DNA from: Pyrrhoderma lamaoense
Lineage: Eukaryota; Basidiomycota; Agaricomycetes; Hymenochaetales; Hymenochaetaceae
Assembly (NCBI GenBank): GCA_002794735.1
Contig: NBAZ01000021.1
Location: 186,001 to 250,000 of the forward strand
Reading direction: 5' to 3'
DNA length: 64,000 nt
The number at the start of each line of letters is the position of its first letter. Within the stretch, counting starts at the first letter, position 1. Made by a program: the position numbers and the translations under genes. Positions 48,436 to 60,533 of this stretch are shown one piece after another. The notes below the pieces were generated by a model. It did no database searches. It was not told where the DNA came from and saw only the letters and a list, made by a program, of their open reading frames with translations.

Positions 48436-49501
48436 TGATAACGTCCGAAATGGTTAGCGCTGAGGTGAGGCAAATCCGAGAGCTGAATATCCCGTTCAAG
48501 AGGCCAGAAAGGTTCCTCAGATTGCGCGCGGGAATTGTCAACTCGCCTTTGTATGCTTCTTAAAAGCTACTGCTTTTAAAATAGATGAGAAGGCCTCACT
48601 GGAAAGTTTTTGTACCGATGTTTTAGTACACAGCACGTGACTAATCGGAGGCCGCAAGTATGATTACTAGACGCACTTCCGAGTTCTCGGAAAAGATGCT
48701 AGGGCAGAAACTGAGAAAGCTGCTACAAGTTTAGGACACCATGACTGTGTGTCTCATATCTGAGTCACGAGCGATTGATTTGAGCATTGCATGCCGAACT
48801 GAGTCGTCGACCCACGATCAATCCATCATCCACCTGATTCTAGACCTCGAATACTGACCATCAACAACAAGCTATTATCTACTGTTCTAAGTCCAAATAG
48901 TTGATACCTTGTCGGTCATATCATTCCGATCCGTCACGACATTCCTTCGTATGTTTTTATTCCAAGTGTTCTCAAATGGCGCCACCTCATCTTAAACGCC
49001 AAGGTCGTCAGTAATGAGCTGGATAAAAGATTTAGGAAGTACTTTACTAATTGTGTGATCTCATACGCAGCTTTCATTCCATTAGATGTCTCGTCGATAG
49101 AGTCTTGATGTACTATTGGTACAGATATCGGAAATGCTCACTAAGAAATGCATGCATAAGACGCCCAATAATGGCAAGGACCGTCAACATTTGCTTCCGC
49201 AATGTAGATCCAGCCACGTGGTGAAACCCCGCTCAGTGTCAAACTACACAACACATTTAACACAATTCAGTAGACAAAAAGCGTATGCTGAGAAAATCTA
49301 GACATAAAGATGCAGACTCTTTTACCGATCAAAACTCCTTTCGGTACTTAGTAATCGATGCAGTATTTCCGACAAGAGAAAATTGCTAATAAAAATGATA
49401 GATGAAATTGTCACCATGCTTGTATACTTTGATTACCTAAGATTTAAACTTGAAGATTAGAGACTAATTTAAGTATGGGAGCTTCTTACCCACAACACTC
49501 T
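48436..49501. other. Intergenic, no gene seen
   Basis: Upstream of the transporter. The plus-strand frames at 47956-48563 are antisense to its first exons. Nothing else is recognised. Confidence 0.4.
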
Positions 49502-50179
49502 CTATAGTTTAATTATGGGAAGATTAAGCTGTAGTAGCTCTCCAGGGACGCTGCACATAGCTACGAGAGCGCGGTTTCTCTCAGTAAATCCAATAAGAAC
49601 ATATCCTTGAGATCTCATATTATCTCTTGGATGGGGGAGCTGAGCCGCCACGAGGACATTTCTACGGAACGAGGCAAGCTCTATTCCATCAGTAAACACT
49701 ATTATATTCTGTTCATGTACACAAGAGAATAAATTGATCTTGAGTACTTTGGGGATCAGAGTTTATAGTTATGAGTGCTGTTATAAGTGGCCCTAAGCGC
49801 TTACTAACTACTCGGTAAATAAAAACAGGTATATATTCACCGGTGAAAGGGAAACGCCGAGATGATACTTGGCACACTACTCGGAACCATGCGCTAAAAC
49901 TACTGGGAGCATTCAAAAGCTAAGTTATGTCGACTACTTAAGAATCATATATATGTAAGCGGGACTCACATGTGAGCCAGGTATGTATACCGATGATCCG
50001 TCAAAGAATCAATCGGGTCCAAAAGTATATGATATCAATGTTTCTTCTTGCAGAGCAACACGCCGTGACCACGTTGGACCGAGATGATACCGATTCCGAG
50101 AAGCCAATTCTCTTAAGGTACCGATGATGGAAAGTGGATAAACCGTGTATAGCTGAGAGTCGCGGGATGGATATACCAT
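49502..50179 (-). pseudogene. Unrecognised coding-like block with two frame breaks
   Basis: An ATG at 50179 opens a convincing frame (RDSQLYTVYPLSIIGTLREL, then RYHLGPTWSRRVALQEE). It breaks near 50020 and continues in another frame (SLTDHRYTYLAHM) to a GTGAGT donor at 49969. The next exon (from 49902) encodes WFRVVCQVSSRRFPFTGEYI and VSKRLGPLITALITI, breaks again near 49720, and continues as IVFTDGIELASFRRNVLVA to a stop at 49502. Both breaks look like one extra base. The residues are clearly protein-like but match no family I know. It may be a degraded gene, a gene with unseen introns, or an assembly problem. Confidence 0.4.
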
Positions 50180-50412
50180 TCAAGTACTAATCTACTGAAG
50201 TATCTACATATTTATAGACACACTGAGAAGTCATGATACTCGCACAATACTATAGATGCAAGTTCTCATTAGACAACGTGTTGTGTGGTACCCACCTTTT
50301 TTCCAAACATGACATTATTTGATTTCCTGTTTCGTACACGGCATCTATTGGAGCAAGGAAAGAAACATCAAAGTGGAGAAGTAACGTACACGGGTCTTAT
50401 TTATAATTGATC

Positions 50413-50775
50413 ATGATGTGTTATCCGTCCTCTCTTCTTCTTATCTTCTTGAGCATCCACTTTGTGGATATAAATGGCCAAACGGCCCGCGTAAATGAGG
50501 GTAAGAACGTATCAACGCATCCTTATAGCATCTTTCTGAACTATTTGATCAACAAAAAGTACAGGAGCACGCCTTATTCTGTGTATTGATAGTCTTTGGC
50601 CTTAGAGCAAAGCGAATTTATCAAGCAGGTTTGTGGAATAGAAGACGGATGCATTGGATATGTTGATCTAGACTACTTCGAATACAATGTTTCACCCGTT
50701 TCTGCCGGAAACTGGAAAAGCAAGAAAAATTGCTGCCTTGGACCTCAGACTTTCAGACCTAACGTATTTTTGAAA
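50413..50775 (+). CDS. Putative small secreted cysteine-containing protein (3' end unresolved)
   Basis: Exon 50413-50500 encodes a hydrophobic start (CYPSSLLLIFLSIHFVDING), a likely signal peptide, with donor GTAAGA. Exon 50606-50775 continues in phase with cysteines in QVCGIEDGCIGYVD and KKNCCLGPQ, and meets donor GTGAGC. At least one more exon must follow. One option from about 50888 ends after VHCFSSSRISPGRS; another frame is Lys- and Cys-rich and ends near 51082. Small secreted cysteine proteins are common effector-like products of fungi, but no family is recognised here. Confidence 0.4.
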
Positions 50776-51082
50776 GTGAGCGGCGTAGACTCTTATGTAT
50801 AATTGAGAGGAAGATGGTAAAAAAAATTCAAGGCCTAGCTTCAGGTCCAAGGTACATAATTTATACATAACCCTCGTGTATAGGTACATTGTTTTTCATC
50901 ATCAAGAATAAGTCCAGGAAGATCATAAAACCCACAATTGGATACCCAAAATATCGACATACGGTCAAAAGCTGTGATGTTGAAAAAAAAAAGAAAAAAA
51001 AAAACAGCTGTGATGTGTGCCTTCACAACGGTGAGCCCGGTACAGCATTGTTTGATGATCAGTCAAGTTATTTCAAACTGTG

Positions 51083-52230
51083 AAATCTAGTAACAGGGTA
51101 TTCTGCGATCGTGAGGTGATACTTACGGGGAATAATAACTCTTTGGGCGGTGATCTTTCGGTTCCAAGGGTCCTATTGTTTTTATCGAATACGTAGACCT
51201 TATGTTTAAACTAAGTCTTTAAAAGCTCCTTTTCTTCTATTTGGTTTTGAAGTATCTATGCGTCACATAAGCTGCATGTTTTTCGCTTTCGATATCTCGC
51301 TTTCAGTCTTCTAGCTTTGCTCGTTTTTTCTTGAGTGTAGACTGGCTCGGAACGATGCTTAATCCTGCACTAGTCTTGTGGGGAACCAGGAGTGGTTCTC
51401 AATGACCAAGCAGTACATGGGTTGATATATGTATGCAGCTTCGGTGATAGTTCGCATGTCTAGTCTTAAGGACCGGATAGAACGATAGAACACATCTCCA
51501 AGAATTACTTTTGGCTTTCCGCAATATATGCTCAATTGTATATGTGTATGAGATATGGTTACCAGATCGGTGTTAATACTGATCTAAGGTAAATCAAATT
51601 CCTGTAAACAGGCATCCCAAAGCGTAAACGGGAACTATACACTCCAAAATCTGAGAATAGGGACCCTTCAAGCTACTAGACCCTAACAAATAATACGAGA
51701 AATGATAAACGTTAATGATACCTTGCAAATATCAGTACAGGTTTATAACTCTTCTTCGGAATGATGAAGAATTCATGGTTAGCTTCGAAAAGCATAGAAA
51801 CCTCCGGAGCATGTTTAAAGCATGAAACGAATGTATATGCTCCGAAGATGCGGCATGCTCGGGCACTGCCATCAATTGTGTTAACCACACTATGATTGAA
51901 AACTTCAATATTCTACTACTAATTCAGTTTTAAAACTGCATGAAGCCTATGATGTGTGTTTGGTGTGCTAATCCTGCGTAGAGACAGGAATTACATGACA
52001 TGATCATTTCAGTACCATATTAGATGAGCAAGATAATTCGCTATACACAAACTCTCACCAAACCTCTTGGAAAAAAATTGAAATGTGTTGCAGAAGTTAT
52101 TATTAATCTATACTTATAGTGTGTATCTGTAAGAGAATATCCGCTATTTGACACATATACCAATACTTGTCACTCGTGACACAACAATACGATATTTCAC
52201 AAAATTAAGATGGTTTCTGTTGTCTCAAGA
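51083..52230. other. Intergenic, no gene seen
   Basis: AT-rich sequence without supported exons. Confidence 0.4.
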
Positions 52231-52665
52231 TAGGGTCAAAGGCATCAGCATTGATGATCGTCTCAAGAGAAGCTAGGGAGGATATAAAGATTTTCTTAAC
52301 TGTACTCCGCTACGCGGAGATTAGCGTCAAAACTGGCTTAACCACTCGGATCGAAGATGGACGTTGGGTCTCCCTTACCGGAAATAATTTACAGTTTGTC
52401 GCCGAAAAGATGGGCTCAGCCGGCATAAAGTAATTGGCACATGGAGCGGGTCTAAAAAGAACAGAAAGCTACCTGAGAGTTTTCACGAATTAGTTCCGGA
52501 GATGGTTTGCAGAGGCGATTCTCTTTCATTATTTGATAAGCAAATACCACAGGTTTTAGACTGCCCTGTTTTCAAGTTTGGTGCGCAACATACATGTAAG
52601 CGTGCCAGTCAGAGCGAGATATGCGAGCTGCATCGGAGGAGTAGCTGCGCGAGCATGGTCCCCTG
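52231..52665 (+). pseudogene. Unrecognised coding-like fragment with one frame break
   Basis: From 52231 the frame reads REAREDIKIFLTVLRYAEIS and GRWVSLTGNNLQFVAEKMGS to a stop at 52433. An overlapping second frame then reads VIGTWSGSKKNRKLPESFHE and DCPVFKFGAQHTCKRASQSE to a stop near 52665. A single missing base near the CC of 52419-52420 would fuse them. No start codon, splice context or family is evident. It is probably the remains, or an internal part, of a larger gene. The overlapping frame at 52578-52763 is ignored. Confidence 0.3.
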
Positions 52666-53151
52666 AAATAGCCAGGGCCGTGAGACGAAGGGTGAGGAGC
52701 AGAATCCATAGAATCCTTGGAGCAGACTCAGAACCCTTTTTAGCTCGTTACCGTGACAAATAATTCTTGTGACACACGCGCGTACAATACGTTTTGTTCA
52801 AAAACGTTATGAATTCTACTTTAACAAGAGACAATCTAATAGACTTTTACAGCCAAAGCAGACTTTTCGACGGATATAATTTATAATTTGATGTTTTTGA
52901 AGCAAATTATGGACTAATCTAGTAATTAATAGGTGGTAAATACCGTGGGAGAGCTGTGGGGCTATTGGAGCAAAACGTCAAGTGAGCATCAGGGCAGCCC
53001 CGCAGATTTGGGATGCTGAGAATGCCGCGTAGGGAGTGAATTAGACTTTGCCTCGATCTCGGGTCCACGGAAGGGTTTACCTGAAAATATTACTGAAAAA
53101 AATAAACAGCTAGAAAATGTCTCCTCGCCGGGTTAACTTCTCTCCATCACC

Positions 53152-55343
53152 ATGATCTCTGACGACCTGCCTTGGCCAGAACTCGGAAACGTATCTCGGG
53201 GTGCAACACGAGGAAACCAAGGCGCAAAAGGTTCTTTAGGTCTCCCCGACGTACAGGGACGTGCTATTCTTCAGCTTCGTGTCCAGCCAAATATCCTTGC
53301 TGTTAAACTCAATCCAACGGCTACATCATGGTATCGGTTATTAGATTCTGAAGTACAGCGAGCACTCAAGGAGACAAAAACATATTGGCGCAAAGCCAGA
53401 AGGCGCCAGGACTACGACGCCAGGGCTGATCAGGATCATATGGAACTTCATGAGTGGCTTCAGCAGCTCAAGGACAAGGCGATGGCTCACCTTGAGCTCT
53501 TGCTACAAAAAGGAGAGATCACAGGACCCCCCTACGTTATGCCAGACCATCTTGAATTCACTTTTATGAGAGGATTCATCGAGCGGCAACGTACGGGCGT
53601 TCCGCATAACCCTCGCCTTAGAGGCCTTCCCCGCTCTGAACAATATCATATCCCACCAGAGGAACTTACTGATGATGACCCAGATGCGCGAGGTTCACCA
53701 GAGAGTATCTCTAGCCCACTCAAAAGCCCCGTGTCCAGCTATCTCAGTACGCGCGTCCTCACTGCTACGCATGTTACTCCTGACAATGTCTACTTCCAGA
53801 TCCCCGTCAATCCTCGGCTCTATCTTCTCCGCCCTGGCCCAAGTATCCCGCTCAACCCTTAGACCTTTCCCAAAAGATAGAAGCCTCTCGTGCGTAAAGC
53901 TCATGCTTTCAGGGACGGTTCCCTTGCTGATATTAAAACGGTCCTTTTTTATATATGTTTTATTCTTCCCACAGAAAATATCTTACGGCAAGCCAAACAA
54001 CGGCTGAAGAGTGCACAAGCTGCCTCGAAGGAGGCATTTGCAAGATACAATGCGCTTTCCGAAGAAGAGCGGGCACTTGAAGCGCAGATTATCCGCGAAG
54101 AGGTGCGGTTAGAGGAGCTCAGTAAGGATAATGTTTTCTTACTGATTTCCGTGATCATCTCATTGATATTATCCTTCTACGTACTACAGTTGCCACAGTT
54201 GTGCGCCAATCTGAATCTACAGGTTCGTCATCTAATACAAGCAGTATGTAATAAAAATAAATGCATCAGTATGATAACCGAGTCTGCCTAATGAGAATAC
54301 TGGGCTCGGAACTAATCTTTCGCTCTCTATAGTTGCGTCCATGGGTGGTACTTCAGATCCTCAGTCGAGCAGGAGTGCGAATCCAGGTCCATCAACACCA
54401 ATTGGCTCTGCTGCGCACGAACGGGAACCTGATATGAATCATGAGCTCGTAATGCATGTCCTTCAGCCTGGACCATCATCACAGATGCCTCCTTCGTCTC
54501 AGCCCCAAGCACAGCCTCAAACTCAGCTTCCACAACATATACAAAATCAACAGCATACACACCCACAACAGACGCACCAAGCTATGCATCCATACCAGTC
54601 TCAAACTTACTCCTGGACTCATTTCCTCCCCGGTCGAACTCTTCGGTATCCACCACTTCTGCAGTGGGCGGAAATCTCGAAATTGATATGGAGCTTGCTC
54701 AACGGAACCGCGCCTATCCCGTAGATTTAGGCGCTCCTTCTAACTCGAGTGCAGAACGGGAATGGGCTGCTGTAACTGGGGAAGAGGGAATTGATGGAAT
54801 CAATGAGGCAAGTGTTAATCTCTTGTGATCATCAACTTCATCGAATAGGAGACTTCTAAAGATTTTCTCATTTTATCAATAGAATAGTTTGATGCATGTT
54901 TCGAGTCCCCATCGAAAGCATCGTAGAGAGGAGTGGGACCAAACTCAGTCGCCTAGTATCCGGGGTGAGTGGATGTAATGGATAAGTTTTCCCGATGATT
55001 ATTTAGTTCTAAATATACATATATATACGTATCGTTGTTTTTGCAGAAAGTAGAGATGTTAGTCCTTTTTCTCATAGTACTTGTCGACTTTTAATTTTAA
55101 AATTGAAACTTTATCTTCTAGGACTCGACGACTCGCCCTCCACGAAAGCGACTGAATCAAGTTGAAGGTTCTAGGCTAACGCTGATCCAAGTTCCCTCGC
55201 ATTCACAAACTCACACTCCGAACTCCGTTATTCCTGTGCAAGTACCTAGTCAAACACACAGCCCACATACCCATTCCATACAATACCAAGCAGCCGTACC
55301 TAGCCCAGGGCAAGGACCTCCCTGGCAAACTTACTCGGATTAG
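53152..55343 (+). CDS. Unrecognised coiled-coil and Gln/Pro-rich protein; two frame breaks, GC-AG intron, 11-base exon
   Basis: Six exons: 53152-53889, 53975-54121, 54333-54807, 54883-54964, 55047-55057, 55122-55343, about 558 residues after adding two bases. The N-terminal part has a charged helical segment (LKETKTYWRKARRRQDYDAR, then WLQQLKDKAMAHLELLLQK). Exon 2 is a strong coiled coil (QAKQRLKSAQAASKEAFARY, then EERALEAQIIREEVRLEEL). Exon 3 is Gln/Pro/His-rich, then acidic; the C-terminus is Gln/His/Pro-rich. Frame breaks fall at CCC 53847-53849 and GG 54615-54616; both corrections agree with intron phases. Intron 3 uses GCAAGT as donor, and exon 5 has only 11 bases. No family is recognised; scaffold-like or nuclear function is a guess. 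It ends 1.8 kb before MUB1. Confidence 0.6.
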
Positions 55344-57108
55344 GCTCCACACTCTAGAGTCCATCCATCTATCTGTCTATCCTTTACTGCACCATCACTG
55401 AGAAACCTGGTTCTATATATACCCCGAATCTGGTCTGGCAATCTGGATGTTGTCGTAAAAATTAACCAGATCATTTTCTTTGACCTCCTCCCTCACGCAC
55501 CAGCCCGTTCGCAGTCGCAAGCTGTGTATATGTACTTATACTTATGGTCGTAAGTCACACGCCGTAACTTACACTAAGACTTCGATTTCGAAGTCCGCGG
55601 CCAGAAGTTTTGTCTACCTTACCCCATCAACTATCCCATTCATTACATTCTAGTGGTTTTTTTATTTGAATTCAATCTTCGTAGGACTCAGGCTCAATGA
55701 TCGTGTGGCATATCTATCATTACGTCATATTCTGTGTTTATTTGACATACTGTAGACATTTAGATTGCGTTTTACATGGAATGATTTCCTATTCCAATTA
55801 TGGTTTATAAGGGACAGGACTTCTTGATTATGCATCTACTACTTTTTTTTACTTGCTTTTATACCACTTGAAGATTTCTATCACGTACAGAACAAGCCTT
55901 CTTATTTACTATCTTCTCATTTGAACTATTTTCTTTCATTTTTAAAATTCTTTGAATATCTGTATTTTTCTTCACTTGCATTCAACACTCATATACGATT
56001 TGGAAATTCTCCTTAGGTTTTATTTGTCGAAATTCTTATGTTATGCACCTTGTTCTCTGCCCTTGGTTCTCGAGCTATCACTATTTGTATTAGTACAAGG
56101 AAATACAAATTCTGTATGTTCTAGGTCAAATCAATGAAATTAAAGTGAACAAGGTTTATGTGATCTTCAAGGCTTTACTAGGGAAGGCCAGGCCTAGGCG
56201 TTACATAAGCGTCCCGATTGATCTGCAGATCACGGTCTAGCTAATATAGCCCAGTCCAAAGCCCAAGAAGTGTAGACTCATGCCTTAATTTTTCGGAACA
56301 TGATCAAAACTAATGTTCCAGACACAGCTCTGCAGGCGGAAAGTTAGAGGAGATCAGAAATTTATATTATGTTCTGGTCCCCTATCAGCTACGAGACCTC
56401 ATGGACTCGGCCCGATGTTTGTTTCGATTCACTTTACAAGGAGAAATTTTGTTAGGCACAAGGAGATTTTTCTCTAATGGCTCTGTTAGAAGGTGATGCG
56501 ATTGAAACGAAATATGGTCCTATTTTCTTCTTCCTGTTCACGTCGCAATTTACATGAGAATAGCACGTATACAGTGATCAAGCTCGTTGATATAAAGCAC
56601 GAAGCAGGAATTGGAGGAGATCTTCAAAGGGGAATCGATAACGAGGTGAAACAGCAATTGCCTCGTGGAGAAAACGAGAATTTTGTGTCTTTACAGATTT
56701 CAATGTGGGAGAGGCTCACAGGACAAAGAGAATTATACAACGTTTTTTTTAACTGGATTGTGTTTTAGTAGGAAGATACAGTGCAAGTCGGATGAGATGA
56801 TTGATGAATGTGTCTGATCATCACTGCAACTGAGCCTCAGATGCGACGAGATTATACTGTAGTCCTTAGTTCTTGAGAATATGATTGATAATAACTGGCG
56901 TCAAGAAGAATCTGTACTGCTTACATGTTCGTGATGTGGTGTCTTTTGTAGGGGAGGCCAAATAGGGTACAGACTAACCAAAGATGATGAGTAATGATTA
57001 GTAATACCCTGTTCCCTGGACCCGACCTTGTCGTTGTCGCCGCGTTGAACAACGTCCACAACATTACGCTAGTCGTAACCGACAGCGCTCACGACATCAT
57101 CTAACGAT
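55344..57108. other. Intergenic, no gene seen
   Basis: Contains the 3' region of the coiled-coil gene and presumably the MUB1 promoter. Frames at 55952-56137 and 56493-56768 have no support. Confidence 0.4.
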
Positions 57109-60100
57109 ATGCGTGAATCCAACTTTGCTTTTCCAGCTCAGAACAGGGCTTGTGTATGTATTACTTCTCAGTTGTATGATAGACGAGGTAAGTGTCTTGA
57201 TCATGAATCTTATTAAGACGATGAGACAGTCGTTGATGCTGACCGTTCTTTATGTAGCTCTCGACACGACTTCCCCACTTCCATTGGTGAACTCGTTAAC
57301 TCATCTAACATATCTCACAGCTACATCTCCTAGAATACGCGAGATTCTCACGTGCGACGGTGGCCTCGAAAGGCTCGTTCGTCTCCTCCGAGACTTCTGT
57401 TTCTCCCCACCTCCTCCAGAAAACCCTTCAGCGATATTCGGTCTTTCTCCTCCTTCACTTCCTCGTCCCCCTCCTGTTCCAACCTTGAATCCAAAGTCAT
57501 TCGATAGACATGCTGCCTATCGGTTCTCACTTGCCTTTCAATGTGTTGTCAACATAGGCGTTCGTGGCTCGGAACCTATTCGTAGCCGTGTTGTCCAAGC
57601 AGGTACTTTAGAAGTGGTTGGATGTGTCCTTGAAGCTTGGTTAGCTTCAAAAGGATTCGCAGTGGGTCCTAGTGTAAGTGCGAGTGGTATCCCACGCGAA
57701 TCCAGGGAGCAACGTCAACAGAGACGTATGCAACAGCATGAGCAGAGTCAACGTGAGCAGGCTCAAGAACTTGTTCGACGTCTTGCATTAGAAAGCTCTC
57801 AGATGGCAGCAGGAGAGGTATGCTAACTGACTACTGCATTACCTGATATGATCTGACTCAATTCTTTAGGATGATACGACTGTCTCGAATTCAGATGCTG
57901 AAACATCAGTTTCTACTGATACTTCTGCTAACGCAACTCCATCCGGATCCGGGACACCGACTAGTACTGTTATGGTTCCAGGTCGTGAGAGATCAGGTAC
58001 TGTAGTTGCTCGTCGGGTTTGGGATAATGAGATACCCCCAGTCGTCACGGGTCCAACCATGAACCGTACTAGGACGGTTAGAGGGCGAGATATCAATTCG
58101 ACAGCAACTTCTGCATCAACGTCTCGTCCTGATACAGAGACTGAAGATGACGGTGAACCAGATGCGGATGGAGATATTGAAATGGAAACATCAAATTCCC
58201 AAGACGAGAATATGCCACCTTCAAACAATCATCCTCGTAGAACAGTTGGTGTTGTTTCTGATTTGCCTTCACCAGCTGCAGCTGCAGCGGTAGGTGCCGG
58301 TGTGACTGGTGCTTCGGATGCTCTTGATGTTGATCTTGACGCCCATATTATAATCAATACGAATGTTGCTGACGACGGAGTCGCTGATGGTATAGTTGCT
58401 CTTGAACAGAATGTAAACGATGATTTAGCTATGGGTGCCCCTCCTGGAGCCCCCGGTGCAATCGATGCCACACCTCGAACTCGTACGAACACTCTTACAC
58501 TCAATACTCGCAATCTTCCTCGTGATCATCATCATCACCATCACATTCACGGACGAGAAGAACTCACTCCACGGGCAGTGCTTGCTACATTGCCTATGCA
58601 TCATCATTCTCCAACTTCGTTAACTGATAACACGGAGGGTGCTGGCCCTTCCCGAATACTTCCTGATACCCAGAATGCTCGCACAGCAGGCCCTTCGCAG
58701 ACAAATGTAACTGCACCTTCTGTATCATCGGCGCCAACAGTGACGCCAACACCGCGTCCTTCTCATCGGCATCATCACCACCATCATCCGGCTGCAGAAG
58801 ATCAAGGACCTTTCCGGGAGGAAGATGTACTTCTATCTTTACAACTTCTCGCCTATTTAAGTAAATATCCGCATGTACGGCAGGCATTTTACAAGCCACG
58901 GTTATCATTTCATCCGGCAACAGCTTTGGCACAAGGACACACATCCACGAATGCTGGTACTTCTGGACCAACAAAGGATTCGTTAAATTGGAAAAAGACC
59001 GGGGCTGCGACAGGCCCTGGTTCTCAAACTGTTATTGTAGATCCGAAGAAGGATCTTGGGTTTTTCAAGTCTCTCGCTGGGCGAGGGAAGGAAAAGCTTG
59101 CTTCTGCTGCTGGTATAAGTAATGCATACTCAAGCTCGAGTAGCTCTACGACAAATACAAATAATTCAACCCCTGCTCCTATAGGCACTCCCGAATGACT
59201 AATGTCTTTTCTCTTGTGGAACGATTCACATTTCGTCCAAGTCCGAATGAGAGTAATCTTCCTTGTCCACCACCATTCTTACCTACGCAGATACAGTATT
59301 GGGCGGGTGTTATCATGCGGAATGCTTGTCGTAAGGATGAAAGTAGAGGTGGGATTAGACAATGTGCAAACAGTATGACTATTTTCTCATCTACTTTAAA
59401 TGCTATTCTGATTTTAGTTTCTCCCTTACAGTGTTGTGCGGAAAATGGGAATCTTTTCCGCGAGAATTTGCCAAATGTAGGCGTTGCAGAAAGGCGAAAT
59501 ATTGTGGAAAGGAATGCCAATCACGTGCTTGGAGTGAGGGACACCGATTCTGGTGTAGTGCTCGGGAGGGTGGAGATGAAATAGATTCGCAAACTACAGT
59601 GACCGGAAATCAGATTTTAAGCGGAGAAGATGGTGAGCACTTAATACCTGGTAATGGTAGTCGTAGGCAAGGTCGGGATAGGGAACGTGAGCGCCATCGT
59701 TCAGCAAACAATTCTACCGCTTCTTCTGGAACCACGGTTCCAGTTCCTGGTCCAAGCAACACAAGTCGTGGTAATTTATCGCCTGTAAGCCCAATGTCTT
59801 AGAATCCTATAGTTCATGCCGTTAATTCCGAGAAACCCAGATTTCTACTGATGCCCTCTCCGTGCGCCAACAGCGTTTGCATGTCCCCCGTCCCAGCATA
59901 GGAGGATCCTCTAATCTGCCTTCCCCTGTTTCCGGTGGTGTCCCAAATGCCCTTGCTACCGTACTAGGCCCCGGCTCAAACTCTTTTATCTCCTCACTCG
60001 AACAAATGGCTGGCATGCAGTCCAATGGCCCACAAGAAACCCCCAATCGTCCTACGCCATCTCGTCGTCGTGTGACAGGCGAAGATGGGACAGGGGCCAA

Positions 60101-60533
60101 TGTCAACTTTGATACTTTCACTCCTGACGAACAAGCAACGATTAGAAATTTTTTACAAGCAGTGGGCATGAACGAAGTTGAAGCAGAATTATTTACTAGC
60201 CAAGGGACTAATCAAGGCACCCAGGGGAATCTAACTCAGGAACAGCAACGAATTCCAGAAGCTACACTTCTAGCATTGTATAATCAGCTTTCGGATGTAA
60301 CGACCGCTGGACGTCAGCCCGTAGAGAATGAAGGAGTGGATATCGATATTGAATTTAGAAATCGCTTAAGGGGCCGAGGAGATTCATCGTTGTTACCCGA
60401 AAGAATTCAGGCGTTGAATGTTCGTGACTTAAGCCAAATACAAGACCAAGGAATCGAAAATATCGGTCTTCAAGAGACAACGCCCTTACCTCGACGAAGA
60501 GAGGATGATACCGACGAGATGATATTGGGTTGA
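57109..60533 (+). CDS. MUB1: MUB1/SamB MYND-type zinc finger protein; one frame break
   Basis: Homologue of yeast Mub1 (partner of the Ubr2-Rad6 ubiquitin ligase that turns over Rpn4) and Aspergillus SamB. Five exons: 57109-57187, 57258-57817, 57870-59372, 59432-59770, 59833-60533, about 1060 residues. The conserved N-terminus reads MRESNFAFPAQNRACVCITS, then LYDRRALDTTSPLPLVNSL and a DGGLERLVRLL helix. Near the middle come TNVFSLVERFTFRPSP and QYWAGVIMRNACRKDESRGG. The MYND finger runs from MLCGKWESFPREFAKCRRC to YCGKECQSRAWSEGHRFWC, with all Cys/His ligands. Between these lie long Ser/Thr-rich and acidic linkers with two polyhistidine runs. The frame breaks at CCC 59189-59191, directly before MTNVFSLVERF; one extra base fits the phase of the following intron. 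As this family is conserved and single-copy, an assembly error is likely. Confidence 0.92.

Noticed and set aside
50984..51005. A-rich tract as a possible retroposon tail
   Set aside because: Only a short poly-A run interrupted by G; no target duplication or reverse-transcriptase sequence nearby.
58594..58974. Minus-strand frame inside MUB1
   Set aside because: Shadow of the low-complexity linker of MUB1.
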